From Cucumis sativus (taxonomy: Eukaryota > Streptophyta > Magnoliopsida > Cucurbitales > Cucurbitaceae), in the NCBI RefSeq assembly GCF_000004075.3, contig NC_026656.2, positions 23,570,607 through 23,634,606 on the forward strand: a stretch of DNA of 64,000 nucleotides, in the 5' to 3' direction. The notes beneath the pieces are model-generated. The model had not been told where the DNA came from, made no database searches, and worked only from the letters and a program-made list of their open reading frames with translations. Position 1 is the stretch's first letter, and every line of letters begins with the position of its first letter. This document shows positions 38,690-48,624 of this stretch, in pieces. Position numbers and translations under genes: made by a program.

Positions 38690-39195
38690 CACTACGTGAT
38701 TAATTGGTTGTTCGTCACACGCACGTAATCCATCATGTATCATTTCTTATGTAATTCATAATATGTAATCGTGTAAAAAATGATACACGATCGTGTACCA
38801 AATCTAAACAATCATATACTAAGACCTTTTATATTTTGTATACGATCTTTATTTGGTACACGATCGTGTTTTTGGTACTGTAACATTCCAACGATTTTTG
38901 TTCAAATTTTTTATATATGGTATTATAGATTTGGTACACGTATCGTGTACCCAAATATTTAAACGATCATATAACAATATCTCAACTATTTTTTTGTTCA
39001 AGATCATGTACCAAAATCTTTTATATTTAAAAAAAATACTGATTGAAAACAAATATCATGAATTAAAAATAATATGGAAAAAGAGAAGAAAAAAGATTGG
39101 AAAGGAAGAAAATAAATGGAAAAAAAGGAAAATGGAGAGGACAAACATGAAATATTAAAATTTTATTAGAGGGATCATAAAATAATAGTTTATAT
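38690..39195 (+). repeat. Dispersed GTACCAAA/ACGATC repeat, copy 3
   Basis: Dense oligomers such as ACACGATCGTGTACCAAATC (about 38784), TTGGTACACGATCGTG (about 38853) and AAACGATCATATAAC (about 38962), then a purine-rich block (about 39075-39140) and ACATGAAATATTAAAATTTT, ending near TTATATTTATAAAAATTAACC. This and copy 4 are the best preserved of the five. Confidence 0.65.
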
Positions 39196-39700
39196 TTATA
39201 AAAATTAACCAATATTTTATGTATTAAAGGTAAAAAAAGTAATCTATACATTTCAATTTTAATTTTTTTTAGGGTCTTTTTTGCCCTCAGAGCTACATGT
39301 CCTTGTGGTTCCTAAAAGTACCCATCATGCTCTTTTTGCCCTCAATTAAATTTTGCATTAGTTTTTTTTTTTTTTTTTTTTTTTTTTGCCTTTTTAGATC
39401 TTTCGTGATCAATATGTTTCTATTTTGTCTACATATCATTTGTAAATTAAACTCTAAACATTAGCAATCGGAACAACTTGAAGTGTTTCAAGGTAAATAA
39501 TTGCAAAAAAGATGCTTTTGTTTAAATTATGTTGACTCATTCTATTAGTTATGAGTTGATTTGTATATTTAATTTTAGGCTTTCTAATTTTTGTCCAAAT
39601 ATATATATATTTATATATATATAATATATTTTTTTTTTTTTTTTTGAACTTTTAAAAAATTATGATAAAACTCCAACTAACGCAAAAGCTTAAACTTCAC
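39196..39700. other. AT- and poly-T-rich spacer
   Basis: Contains poly-T runs near 39361-39387 and 39630-39644 and an interrupted (AT)n tract near 39600-39628. Nothing coding. Confidence 0.5.
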
Positions 39701-39985
39701 AATTCGATATCATATTATGTTTTAAAAATGTGGTTCAACTTTCAACCACTAGCATAAGCTTTTGGATGAATTGGTAGTTTAACATGATATCAGAGTCCAA
39801 TAAATCCAAACGAGTATTCGGTTCAAGATAGGTGAACTCAGAAGAGACACCATCTTGAAGGAGCATATTGGAAAAGTTGAAAGTCCCACATTGGAAAAAT
39901 CAAGGAGACTCGTACTTCATATAAGATAGGTGGGTTACTCCACTAATAGTTAATTGGTTTTGAGATAAAACCCCATACTATCAAT
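39700..39985 (+). mobile_element. LTR retroelement debris with PBS-like site
   Basis: ATGATATCAGAGTCC (about 39785) closely resembles TGGTATCAGAGCC, the initiator-tRNA-Met primer-binding-site core that adjoins LTRs in plant retrotransposons. It is followed by AAAGTCCCACATTGGAAAA (about 39880), TATAAGATAGGTGGG and GGTTTTGAGATAAAACCCCA, wording shared by many plant LTR/TRIM repeats. No protein frame remains. The exact limits are unknown. Confidence 0.45.
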
Positions 39986-40573
39986 TTTAACAAATACCAA
40001 ATATAATTAATATTTTTTAAAAATATATTCTTAAATTTTAAAAGATTATGTTTATACTTCTGGTCTTAAAAAATTGAACTTTTTCTTTTTATAAATAATA
40101 TGATTTTTGAAATATATGTCAAAAATAGGTTACATGTCAAACTATTGACAAAAATAGATGAAGTCCTGGATCTTATAAACCCACATATAATATATATAAA
40201 TAATAATAAAAAAAAAATAAATTGTGGGCCTAACGTAATATATATATATATATATAAATAAATGCATATGCCATCAGTATCATTACTTCAAATGAAGGAT
40301 GTTGAGATCAAACTTGAGGAAGATGAAGTTGGAAGTTCGACAATGTCTTGGTAGAACTTGATCAAGACTAATCTAATATGTACTAAGTTTTCAAGTGTGG
40401 CAAAGTTGCAAAGTATAAAATTAAATAATTCATTTTCTTTTTAAAAATCAATTAAAAGAAAAACAAAAGTTATATGTGTTGCTCCAAATAAAGTATGAAG
40501 TAGAATGATGAAAGGGTCAAATGTTGAGATGATGAGCAAAAAGAATAAAAGAGAAAAAAAGGAAAAATGAAAA

Positions 40574-40667
40574 TCCGACCTGCCGGATTCGAACCAGCGA
40601 CCTAAGGATTAATCTGATGGGATATACCAACTACAGTCCTCCGCTCTACCAACTGAGCTAAGGTCGG
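40574..40667 (-). tRNA. tRNA-Tyr (GTA) with 21-nt intron
   Basis: On the minus strand it begins CCGACCTTAGCTCAGTTGG (acceptor stem and A box) and reaches the anticodon loop CTGTAG with anticodon GTA (40634-40632). Removing 40630-40610 (TTGGTATATCCCATCAGATTA read on the minus strand) restores the stem with TCCTTAGG. The T arm GGTTCGAATCC (B box) and GGTCGG plus discriminator A follow. The spliced length is 73 bases. Nuclear plant tRNA-Tyr genes characteristically carry an intron one base 3' of the anticodon, as here. A TTTT terminator follows directly. Confidence 0.96.
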
Positions 40668-40999
40668 TTTTGATTAATTGTCACCTAAGAAACATTATGT
40701 TTTCATTTTATGTGAAAAGATAACGTGAATATAAAAATATATTTGTTTTAAAATAGTATTAAATAAATAAATAAAAAGAAGACAAAAAGTTTAAAAAGGA
40801 AAAGAAAAAAAAAATGGAAATGAGTGGGGCTTTGGTACAACACGTCATGGTCATGCGCACCCCCCAAAACTCTCAACTTCCTACTTCACAACTTTATTAC
40901 AACAATAAATAAAAATCCTTTCCTCCAAACTTTATAAATAATCCACACTAATATTGTTTCATGTATTCTATATACACTGAACCAAAACCAATTAATAAT
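40668..40999. other. Spacer with promoter-like sequence
   Basis: CTTTATAAATAATCC near 40929 looks like a TATA box on the plus strand, preceded by an AC-rich segment near 40853-40870. No coding region follows, so this is probably chance or a relic. Confidence 0.35.
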
Positions 41000-41595
41000 T
41001 GAATATCCAAATATAAAATTGGATTTATTTTTACATTTTCAATTTTTAAATTATATTCCAACTTCATTCCATTCCAAATTATTTTGTTCTTGAGTTGAGA
41101 GGCAACTATAAATTTTTAACAGTAATTTAATTCTTTGATGGTTTATCTCTAATGTATAAAGTAAAGTTTTTAAAACAAAGTTGAGAACTTCTAACTTTTT
41201 ACTCTTTACGAAGTTGTAGATTTAAGATTAGTTTGAACTTCAATTTTTCATAAGGTGATAATCTCATGATCAATAAGAGAACTTGAACCTCTTGAAAAAC
41301 CTTTTGTTATCATTCATCCACTCAAAAAGAAAAACAAATGGAAAGACAAAGCTTATATTTATAGAAACTTTTCCTGGGCTTTAGGTGATATTGGACCCAT
41401 TTGCTTGTGTTGAGTTTCGGCTTGGGCCCAATAATATCTATTTCGGTCCTATTTTCTATTATTAGCTTGAATTGGACTCGATTTGATAAATTGTAATGGT
41501 TTAAGCGGATCAAAATTATAATTCTTGCAATAGACTTGATTTTTGTTATGATGATGTGGTGATCAATTTTTTTTTTTCATTTAACACATATATTA
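41000..41595 (-). mobile_element. Candidate solo LTR, family L, second copy (minus)
   Basis: Shares with the block at 26050-26589, in the same order, a TATATTTATAGAAAC-like box, TGGGCTTTAGGTG, TTGGACC, TTGAATTGGACTCG and AAATTATAATTCTTGCA, ending near GATGTGGTGATC. The outer TTGTTGAGC end is eroded to poly-T here. Homology over several hundred bases without coding sequence suggests an old LTR. Confidence 0.4.
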
Positions 41596-43028
41596 AAAGA
41601 AACTAAGAAAGGGCGAAGTCTTTTTAACTTCCATCCTACCTTTGAAAAAAATTCAAGCACAAGCATGGAAGAAGCAAGTAGAAATGACCGAGTATGAGCA
41701 CATAATCATGATTTCATTTTTCTACTCATAAAATTAATTAAAGGGAAAGAAAAGGAACATGAAAAGAAATTTAGAGAGTTACCAATTTGAGATTAAAAAA
41801 AAAAAAAAATCAAAGCTAGGAAGAATATGAATAATTTATGTCTAAAATTAGGATGATAATACTAATTATTTTATATTCCTAAATCGAAAAAAGGAATAAT
41901 ATACTTATACTATTTTTTAAACTTTCTCCAATTTTTTTTTTAAATTTTAAAATCAATAAGATTATAATTGATTAAAAAATTATGTTTCAAACATTTTGAA
42001 TTGCAACCAACACATTAATTTCTAATAAAACACACACACATATATAATTTTAATCCTTATCTCTTATATTAGTTTTTCATTTGGGGTTGGACATTTTCAC
42101 CTGGTTTTCTTAAAGAAGAATATAAACTATCAAATTACTATAAAAAGAAAAACTATTAAAAAATATTAAAGTTCAACTTCATCTATATGTTATTGAACAT
42201 GTTGTTACTAAGAGAGAAAAAAAATGCATATATCGAATTATAAGTTTATAATCCAATATTTGGATGAGGAGAGGAGTGATTGGCAATTGATTGACAAAAA
42301 TATCACATCAGTGTTTATTTTTGGAGGGTAGATGGAGGTTTGTTCTCATAATTCAACCACACCACCCACAAACAATAATGATTTTCTTATAACATAAAAA
42401 CATACATTATTTATTGATTATTGATTATTGGTAAGCAGGGCATCTTGGATGTTTCCAAAAACAAAAGGAAAATAAATTATTTGGAAATGAGAAAGGTTTT
42501 GATGATAATATAGGTGTGTTTTAAAAGTGGTTGTTGTTTCAATTATTTGGAAATAGAATTAGGAAAGAGAAAAGGAATACATCCCCTACCCACAATGTGC
42601 TATTGCTAACACAAACACAATCATAGATGGATTTGTATCATATTTAATCTTTTTTTCCATTTCCATTAGTTGTGTGTTGCCAAGCCCTCATCAAAATTGC
42701 TTTATACACACACACACATTCCATCATTTTCACAATCTAAATTTTACTTCATTCACAAAACGGTATGCTTTTTTTTGTTCTTTTCTTTTTTCTGAAGAGA
42801 ATCAATTACCACTCTTTGCATTGAAGTACTAACACCCTCCCATTAGGATAAGAACTTGGTACATCTTCAGCTACCTGTTAGAGTTGTTCCGGGTTGGACT
42901 CAATTGAGTTGAAGGACTTTCTAGGCTTAGTTCAATAGTTCTAGTTGTAAATTTTGTCGACCCATATAACCTTTATTAGAAAAATAAATTCAATCAAGTC
43001 TAACACAATCCAACCATGAAATATTTGG
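41596..43028. other. Intergenic; possible orphan promoter near 42700
   Basis: Mostly AT-rich. Around 42695-42775 the sequence looks like a plant core promoter and leader: CTTTATACACACACACAC, then an ATTTTACTTCATTCAC leader, then AACGGTATGC that would suit a splice donor. No coding exon follows before the CACTA terminus at 43029. The evidence is compositional only. Confidence 0.35.
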
Positions 43029-43950
43029 CACTACAAGAAAAGGGGATCACTCAACGGAAAATATTGTTGGGAGATATACGAAAAAGTGTCACAAAACGAT
43101 CTTTAGATCCATAAATATCCGTTGGGACCATGGTCAGACAAAATACATTGAGAAATACAATGTCGGGAGATGATCATATACAACCCTCAACGCTACATTT
43201 TCGACATTGGGAGTTTAATTATTTTTTAAAAACAATACCTTCCACTGTTACTTTTATTTTATTTTTACAAATTTTTCTAACCTAAAATTTTAAACCCAAA
43301 TCAATAATATTTTCAAACAAATTGTATTCGTACATTTAAAAGCAACAACTTCTTCGTTACATCTATCTATATATATATATATAAAATAAAGCAAGTTATA
43401 TAGAAAAAACTCCAATCTCTCTATTCCTTCACTCAACAAAATTTCTAAGTGTCACAACATTGGAGGCTTCTGTTCCTGAGTTTATAGAGGGTTCGTCCTT
43501 AAGAGATCACCTATCATCAATCATAGATCTCATAGAAAAGACCTATTCCAATAGATTAACATTCTTCATGTATTGATCAAAAGCTTAATTTTTTGCTTCA
43601 ATACGTCTCTTTCGAAATTTCCTTAACTTGGAAAATCTCCATTATTCATTAATTGCAGCGGCATCCTAAAATCCTTCTCATATTAGAGTAAGGATGTTTA
43701 CTTGAATTGAACACAAAGCAGAAGATAAATTGACTTATGAACACCTTTCTAGTCAATGGCTTTGGTGCACGGATAGGAAGTCGCACAATGTTGAATTGGA
43801 AAAGTTGCTAGAAAGTTGTCCAAGTGAAGCTACTCTATTTGAAGTCTTCAAGCACAAAACCAACAAAAATGAAAATCTCAACACACATAGAGAGAAGAAA
43901 AGCCTAAACATGGCTATTCAGACCATGGTAATGGTAGCCTAATTAAGCAT
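43029..43950 (+). mobile_element. CACTA element terminus with possible transposase scrap
   Basis: CACTACAAGAAAAGGGGATC at 43029 is a canonical CACTA transposon end, followed by subterminal words TTGGGAGATATAC, TGTCGGGAGATG and ATTGGGAGTTT. A frame at 43730-43942 (+) includes LEKLLESCPSEATLFEVFKH, which faintly recalls the conserved C-terminal part of plant En/Spm-type (Ptta) proteins; the match is weak. The opposite TAGTG end was not found, so the right limit is arbitrary. Confidence 0.5.
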
Positions 43951-44430
43951 GGTCATGGTAAAATTAGTACATGTTAAAAAGTTTGTTGTTCAGCAGTTGA
44001 ACCCTAGACAAGTAATCCGATATCATGTTTAGGAAGGGAAGAATATTATCCGAACTAATTTTAAAAAAGTTCATAAGACACTAAAAAAGAGTAAAGATAG
44101 TCCTCACAAGACACGAGTTATTTATATAAACTTTAGTTCTAAAAAGAACATTCGATTAAAAACTCAATTTCAATTTATATAATGAAAAATTTGTTTTCAA
44201 GTGTTAAAAAACTATTTTCACGAGTTGTTGAAGAGTAATTAAAAAAACATTAAAAAAATTAAATAAAACTAAAATAAATATATGTATCATTTTAAGGTTA
44301 ATTAATAATAAGTTCAGATTCGGTTGTTATTTTAGTGAACCCATGAACCAACCCAATCTATAATATTTGGGTAATTGTAATTGATAACCATTTTATGAAT
44401 AATAATTAATGATATAACACCATTTAAAAG

Positions 44431-44569
44431 AAATTGTAAATATAGCAAAATATATCGCTGATAGACTCGTAAGGTTTCTCAGTGATAGATCCAATATTTA
44501 CAATATGGTCTATCGGTGATAGACTTCTATCATTGATAGAATTTGACAAATTTTGCTATATTTGTAAAT
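44431..44569. repeat. MITE-like palindromic element (TATCA..TGATA family)
   Basis: The terminal arms AATATAGCAAAAT and ATTTTGCTATATT are perfect inverted repeats (about 13 bases plus flanking matches). Inside are ATCGCTGATAGACTC, CTCAGTGATAGATCC and GGTGATAGACTTCTATCATT. It is closely similar in layout to 22551-22673. No obvious target-site duplication could be confirmed by eye. Confidence 0.65.
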
Positions 44570-44860
44570 GTTTTAAAATGTTGTTGTACACTTAATTATT
44601 TTGAATCTAATTGCTAAATTTACAACTATCTCTAATATTTTTGTTTATCCAAACCCATACAACTAATCCAAATCATATAGATTGAGCGTTGGGTTGATCA
44701 ATATTTTAATTGGGTCATCATGTTTTTTTGAATACTCATACTACCTATACATGCATATATATTCACATTCCATTTATTTTTCAATGAGAAATTTATAATA
44801 CTATGATGTGTACCAAATATTTTTTTAGTTCAAAGTAAAAAAATTATCTTGGTAATTGTT

Positions 44861-45030
44861 GAGCAAGAAATTTCGATCAATTAAATTATGTCACATCGTC
44901 AAAGCAAACATTGTGATAATTATAATTTAATTGGGTTTGAGTAGTTAAGTTTTCTCGTACCTAAATAAATTGATCAACTAATTAGATTCTAATATTTTTA
45001 TAAAATACAAAGTCTACATCATAGAACAAG
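44861..45030 (+). mobile_element. LTR family L terminus, third copy (plus)
   Basis: TTGTTGAGCAAGAAATTTCG, GATCAATTAAATTATGTCAC and TGATAATTATAATTTAATTG are collinear with the minus-strand reading of 26589 downwards, and AAATACAAAGTCTAC matches the segment at the TATA-like box. It is about a third the length of the other copies, hence truncated or internally deleted. Confidence 0.45.
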
Positions 45031-46550
45031 AAACAAAATCGAACATCATATTTGATCATTTATTTTTTATGCTAAAAATACATCCAAATTCATTATATTT
45101 TATTAAATATTTCAATAAAAGAACTAAAAAAGTTTAAATACTAAAGAAAAAATTTATTATTGTTGAACAATTTGACGAGAGGTAGAACGATTATTACCAT
45201 GTGTAAAATGATCTTAATTTATTTAGTTGCTTTGGTGCAGAAGGAATGCAATGGTACGCTAAAATTGAGTTAAAATATGATATATATATATTAGAGGTCG
45301 GTGTTGAAATCTGTATTGTTGAAAAACATGGAAAGCGAAAATAGAGAAGTATGATGAGGGTAAAAGAGTCTGTTGAAGTATCACGTGGGTGTAAATAGTA
45401 CATGACATGAACCCAACCAACCGTCAATGCATTCCTAATATGCATCTCTCTCTCTCTCCATTTTCATGTGGTCGTTCCTTACTTGTTTTTATTAGCTCTT
45501 ATCTTTTTCTCCTTTTCATCTTATACTAAATATATGCTCATTATTACAAAATTCAACCTTTACTTTACTTCCTATAATTTCCCATTTTACATGATTTCTC
45601 CGCCAGAATTTTTGTAGGGTACTGGCCATGGTGTCCAAATTAAGGCCTACAATTTTTATGAGAGCGACACAAATGAACTTCTCTCTGTCCAAAAATAAAG
45701 GTTCATAAATGTTTAGGAGCAGAACAGATGGGAATGTATAAATCCTCTCACTTCCACATCTATCTTCTGATTTGGGATTATTGTAATTGGCTTCCGACTT
45801 GGGACCCAATCCATTTATATAAACGCCAATCTCCCACAAATATTATCACAATTAGGTCCTCATACTTATACTTATCAGTGTGTTTAATTTCTACCCATCT
45901 AATTTTAAATTTGAATGTGTAGTTGTTGTCACGTTATCCTAGTTTTTATAATTTATCCAAAGTTTTAAAGATATAAACAAAAATGTTTTAGATAGAAAAC
46001 TAAAAACATAGGAAGAGATTTGAATAGATACATTTTTGAAAAGCAAGTCCCTTACCAAAGTTAAAAAAGAAATGTTAGCGATGGACATAAAATAGGGAAG
46101 AAAGCGAGTTGGGTGTTGAGGGTAGGGCACTGTGCCCTACAAAATCAATACCTATTTATTTCTAAACTTAATTCTTTATTTATTTATGTTGTGGGTCTGG
46201 CTGGACACAAGAGTTTATTATTAGCCACTTTTTTTAGCTCATGATTTAGTTTTTTTTTTATTTTTTGGGCAGGAATGTCAGTGGTCACACACACTTCACT
46301 TGCACTCATCTCCTCTCTTTCTCTTGGAATTTGTATAATATTATTGACTTGGTTGTTGTATTTCCATTTTCTACTGCTTGTTTCTTCCCACCGGCGTTGA
46401 GAATCTTTATGATCATATTTCTCAGTTTTTAGAATCATTTTGCAGTGAAGTTGTTGATTGAATTCCTGCTAAACCACCCCCTCCCCCCTCCCTTCTCCAT
46501 TTTCTACTTCTTGTCTTCTTCTTTCTTTTCAGAATAAACCCCAACTCTCT
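45031..46550. other. Intergenic and upstream region of the NPH3 gene
   Basis: No gene was recognised. Short CT-rich repeats occur near 45446-45458. The last few hundred bases become strongly pyrimidine-rich toward the BTB/NPH3 gene and probably hold its promoter and leader. Confidence 0.5.
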
Positions 46551-46577
46551 TCTTCTTCTTCTTCTTCTTCTTCTTCT
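46551..46577 (+). repeat. (TTC)n microsatellite in 5' leader
   Basis: Nine uninterrupted CTT/TTC units about 130 bases before the ATG of the BTB/NPH3 gene, with further TTC clusters near 46586-46606. The placement mirrors the TTC run in the DUF604 leader. Confidence 0.8.
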
Positions 46578-46705
46578 GTCTTCTGTCTTCTTCTTCTTCA
46601 CTCTTCTTTTTCGGCTTCAACAAACCCAATTCCTGTTTCCAATTCTAATTTTGAAACCACCCATTTAACTTTTTTACTTCTTCTTTTTACTTTTTCTTTT
46701 TCTGG

Positions 46706-48624
46706 ATGATGGAGGTTTGCTGTAATCTTGAAGTGGATGTCAATGGCGAAAAGATTTTCATGGTGGATAAGGTAATTAATTCTCTGCTCCTTTTTCACCC
46801 CCTTTTGATTCTGGGTTTTCTCAATTCTCCTTTGGTTTTTTTTTTTTTTTTTTTTTTGTTTTGTTTTGTTTTACTTTACCTCTTCTCTGGAGTATGTTTT
46901 TGATCACTTGTTTTTGGTTTAATTTTGTGTTGATTTTTTTGTGTTTTTTGTGTTTTTTTTTTTTTTGGTTATATCTGTAGAAAATTGTAGCTTCATACTC
47001 TGGGAGGCTGAGCAAGCTATTTGGTAAATCAAAGTCTACTTCAAGAAATTTGAAGCTGATATTTCAGGATTTTCCTGGAGGGGCAGAGGGATTTGAGTTG
47101 ATATTGAAGTTCTGTTACAACAATGGAAATATTAAATTGAACCCTTCAAATGTCCCTCTATTGTATTCTGCAGCACAATTCATGGAGATGAACAGTTCAT
47201 TCTCAGGAACCCAAAATTTACAAGAACGAACAGAGAAATACATTGAAGATATCAGTGAGTGGAGTTGGTCTGAGCTTTTGAATGCTTTGAAACGATGTCA
47301 AGATTTGTCTCTTAGCCCTTCAATTGTGATTGAGAAATGCTTAGATTCTCTTGTTGGAAGGCTGAACTTAGCTGTGGAAGCAAATTCTTGTCCATCTACC
47401 TCCTCGCCCGATAGCTCAGCGTTACGGTTATCGTGTGATACGAAAAGTACTGAAAGCTTAAAGACAGGGTTCTCTAATGGATTATGGTGGTTTGAGGAAC
47501 TTTTAATATTCACTCCTGATTTGGTTAAAATGTTCGTGCAATTTATACTCGAACGAAATTTTGATGAAGTTGTCATTGGTAGGTTCCTTATTTATTACCA
47601 GAAATTGAAGTCTTCGAATGCTACAAGGGACGAAAAGCGTAAGATTGTTGAGGTTGTAGTCGAAATGCTTTATGTTCTTGAGCACAGTTCTGTTTCCTGC
47701 AAGAGCCTTTTCAGCATTCTTCGAGTTGCTTTGGGATTGAACATAGACAAATATATTCGAAATAAGTTGGAGAAGATGATCGGTGCACGGTTAGATCAAG
47801 GATCGTTGGACAATTTACTACTTCCATCTCCATCCGGGATGAATTATTTATATGATGTGAATCTTGTTCTAAGATTCGTCAAAGCGTTTTTGCTTGAAAA
47901 AACGAACCGAACATCTCCGATGCCATTAAAAAGAGTAGCTAGGTTAATGGATTTGTACATGGCAGAAGTAGCTCCTGACCCTTGCTTAAAGCCTTCAAAG
48001 TTTCTAGCCCTTGCTAAAGCCCTGCCAGATTTTGCTCGAAGCTCCCACGACGATATGTACCGTGCCATAGATATGTACATAGAGGTAATAACGTGAACCA
48101 ATACAGCTCTTTTATGATCATATCTTTTGAATTGTTTCAACTTTTTTTTAATCTCCTGGGAGTTTTTTAGGCTTTGAATCCTTAATTTTAGAATGTATGG
48201 TGTGACTGAATCATGTTGATTACAGGTTCATACAGAAATGTCAGAAGAAGAAAAGGTTAAGCTGTGTTGTGCATTGAATTATGAGAAGCTTTCAGCTGAA
48301 ACTTGCATAAATCTTTCAGAAAACATAAGATTTCCATCCACATCTTCCATACAAGCCCTGATTTCTGAGCAACTCAAGCTCAAAACCTTACTTCAAACAG
48401 CTAACAGCTCTTCGTCCATCACAAGTTTGCCTTGTAAACTCGAGGAGAAGCTCGATTTTCCAGAAGAGAATGAGAAATTGAAAGCACATATACAAGGAAT
48501 CCAATGGAGAGTGATGGAATTAGAGCATGTTTGTAAGAAAATACAAACTCAAATGACAAAAATGATGAAATCTAAAGTAACAAATGATAGTCAGCTGAAA
48601 TCTTTGCCATGGCTTTGTTCATAG
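46706..48624 (+). CDS. BTB/POZ-NPH3 domain protein (At3g22104-like), 3 exons
   Basis: A member of the NPH3/RPT2-like family, plant BTB proteins thought to act as substrate adaptors of CUL3 ubiquitin ligases; well-studied relatives work in phototropism and auxin transport. Exons 46706-46771, 46981-48084 and 48226-48624 have GT-AG borders and are in phase: 522 residues. The N-terminal BTB fold (about 5-95) includes VDVNGEKIFMVDK, FQDFPGGAEGFELILKFCYN and LYSAAQFMEM. The NPH3 domain (about 191-440) starts WWFEELLIFTPDLVKMFVQF and contains YRAIDMYIEVHTEMSEEEKV. A coiled coil (about 455-500) ends the protein. The short first exon is typical of this subgroup, and the length matches it. The client substrate is unknown. 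Confidence 0.93.

Noticed and set aside
45516-45839. 107-residue minus-strand frame
   Set aside because: No recognisable domain; composition like the flanking spacer.
47050-47052. TTG as a start of the BTB/NPH3 frame
   Set aside because: It is an internal Leu codon; the real start is the ATG at 46706 in a separate 22-codon first exon.
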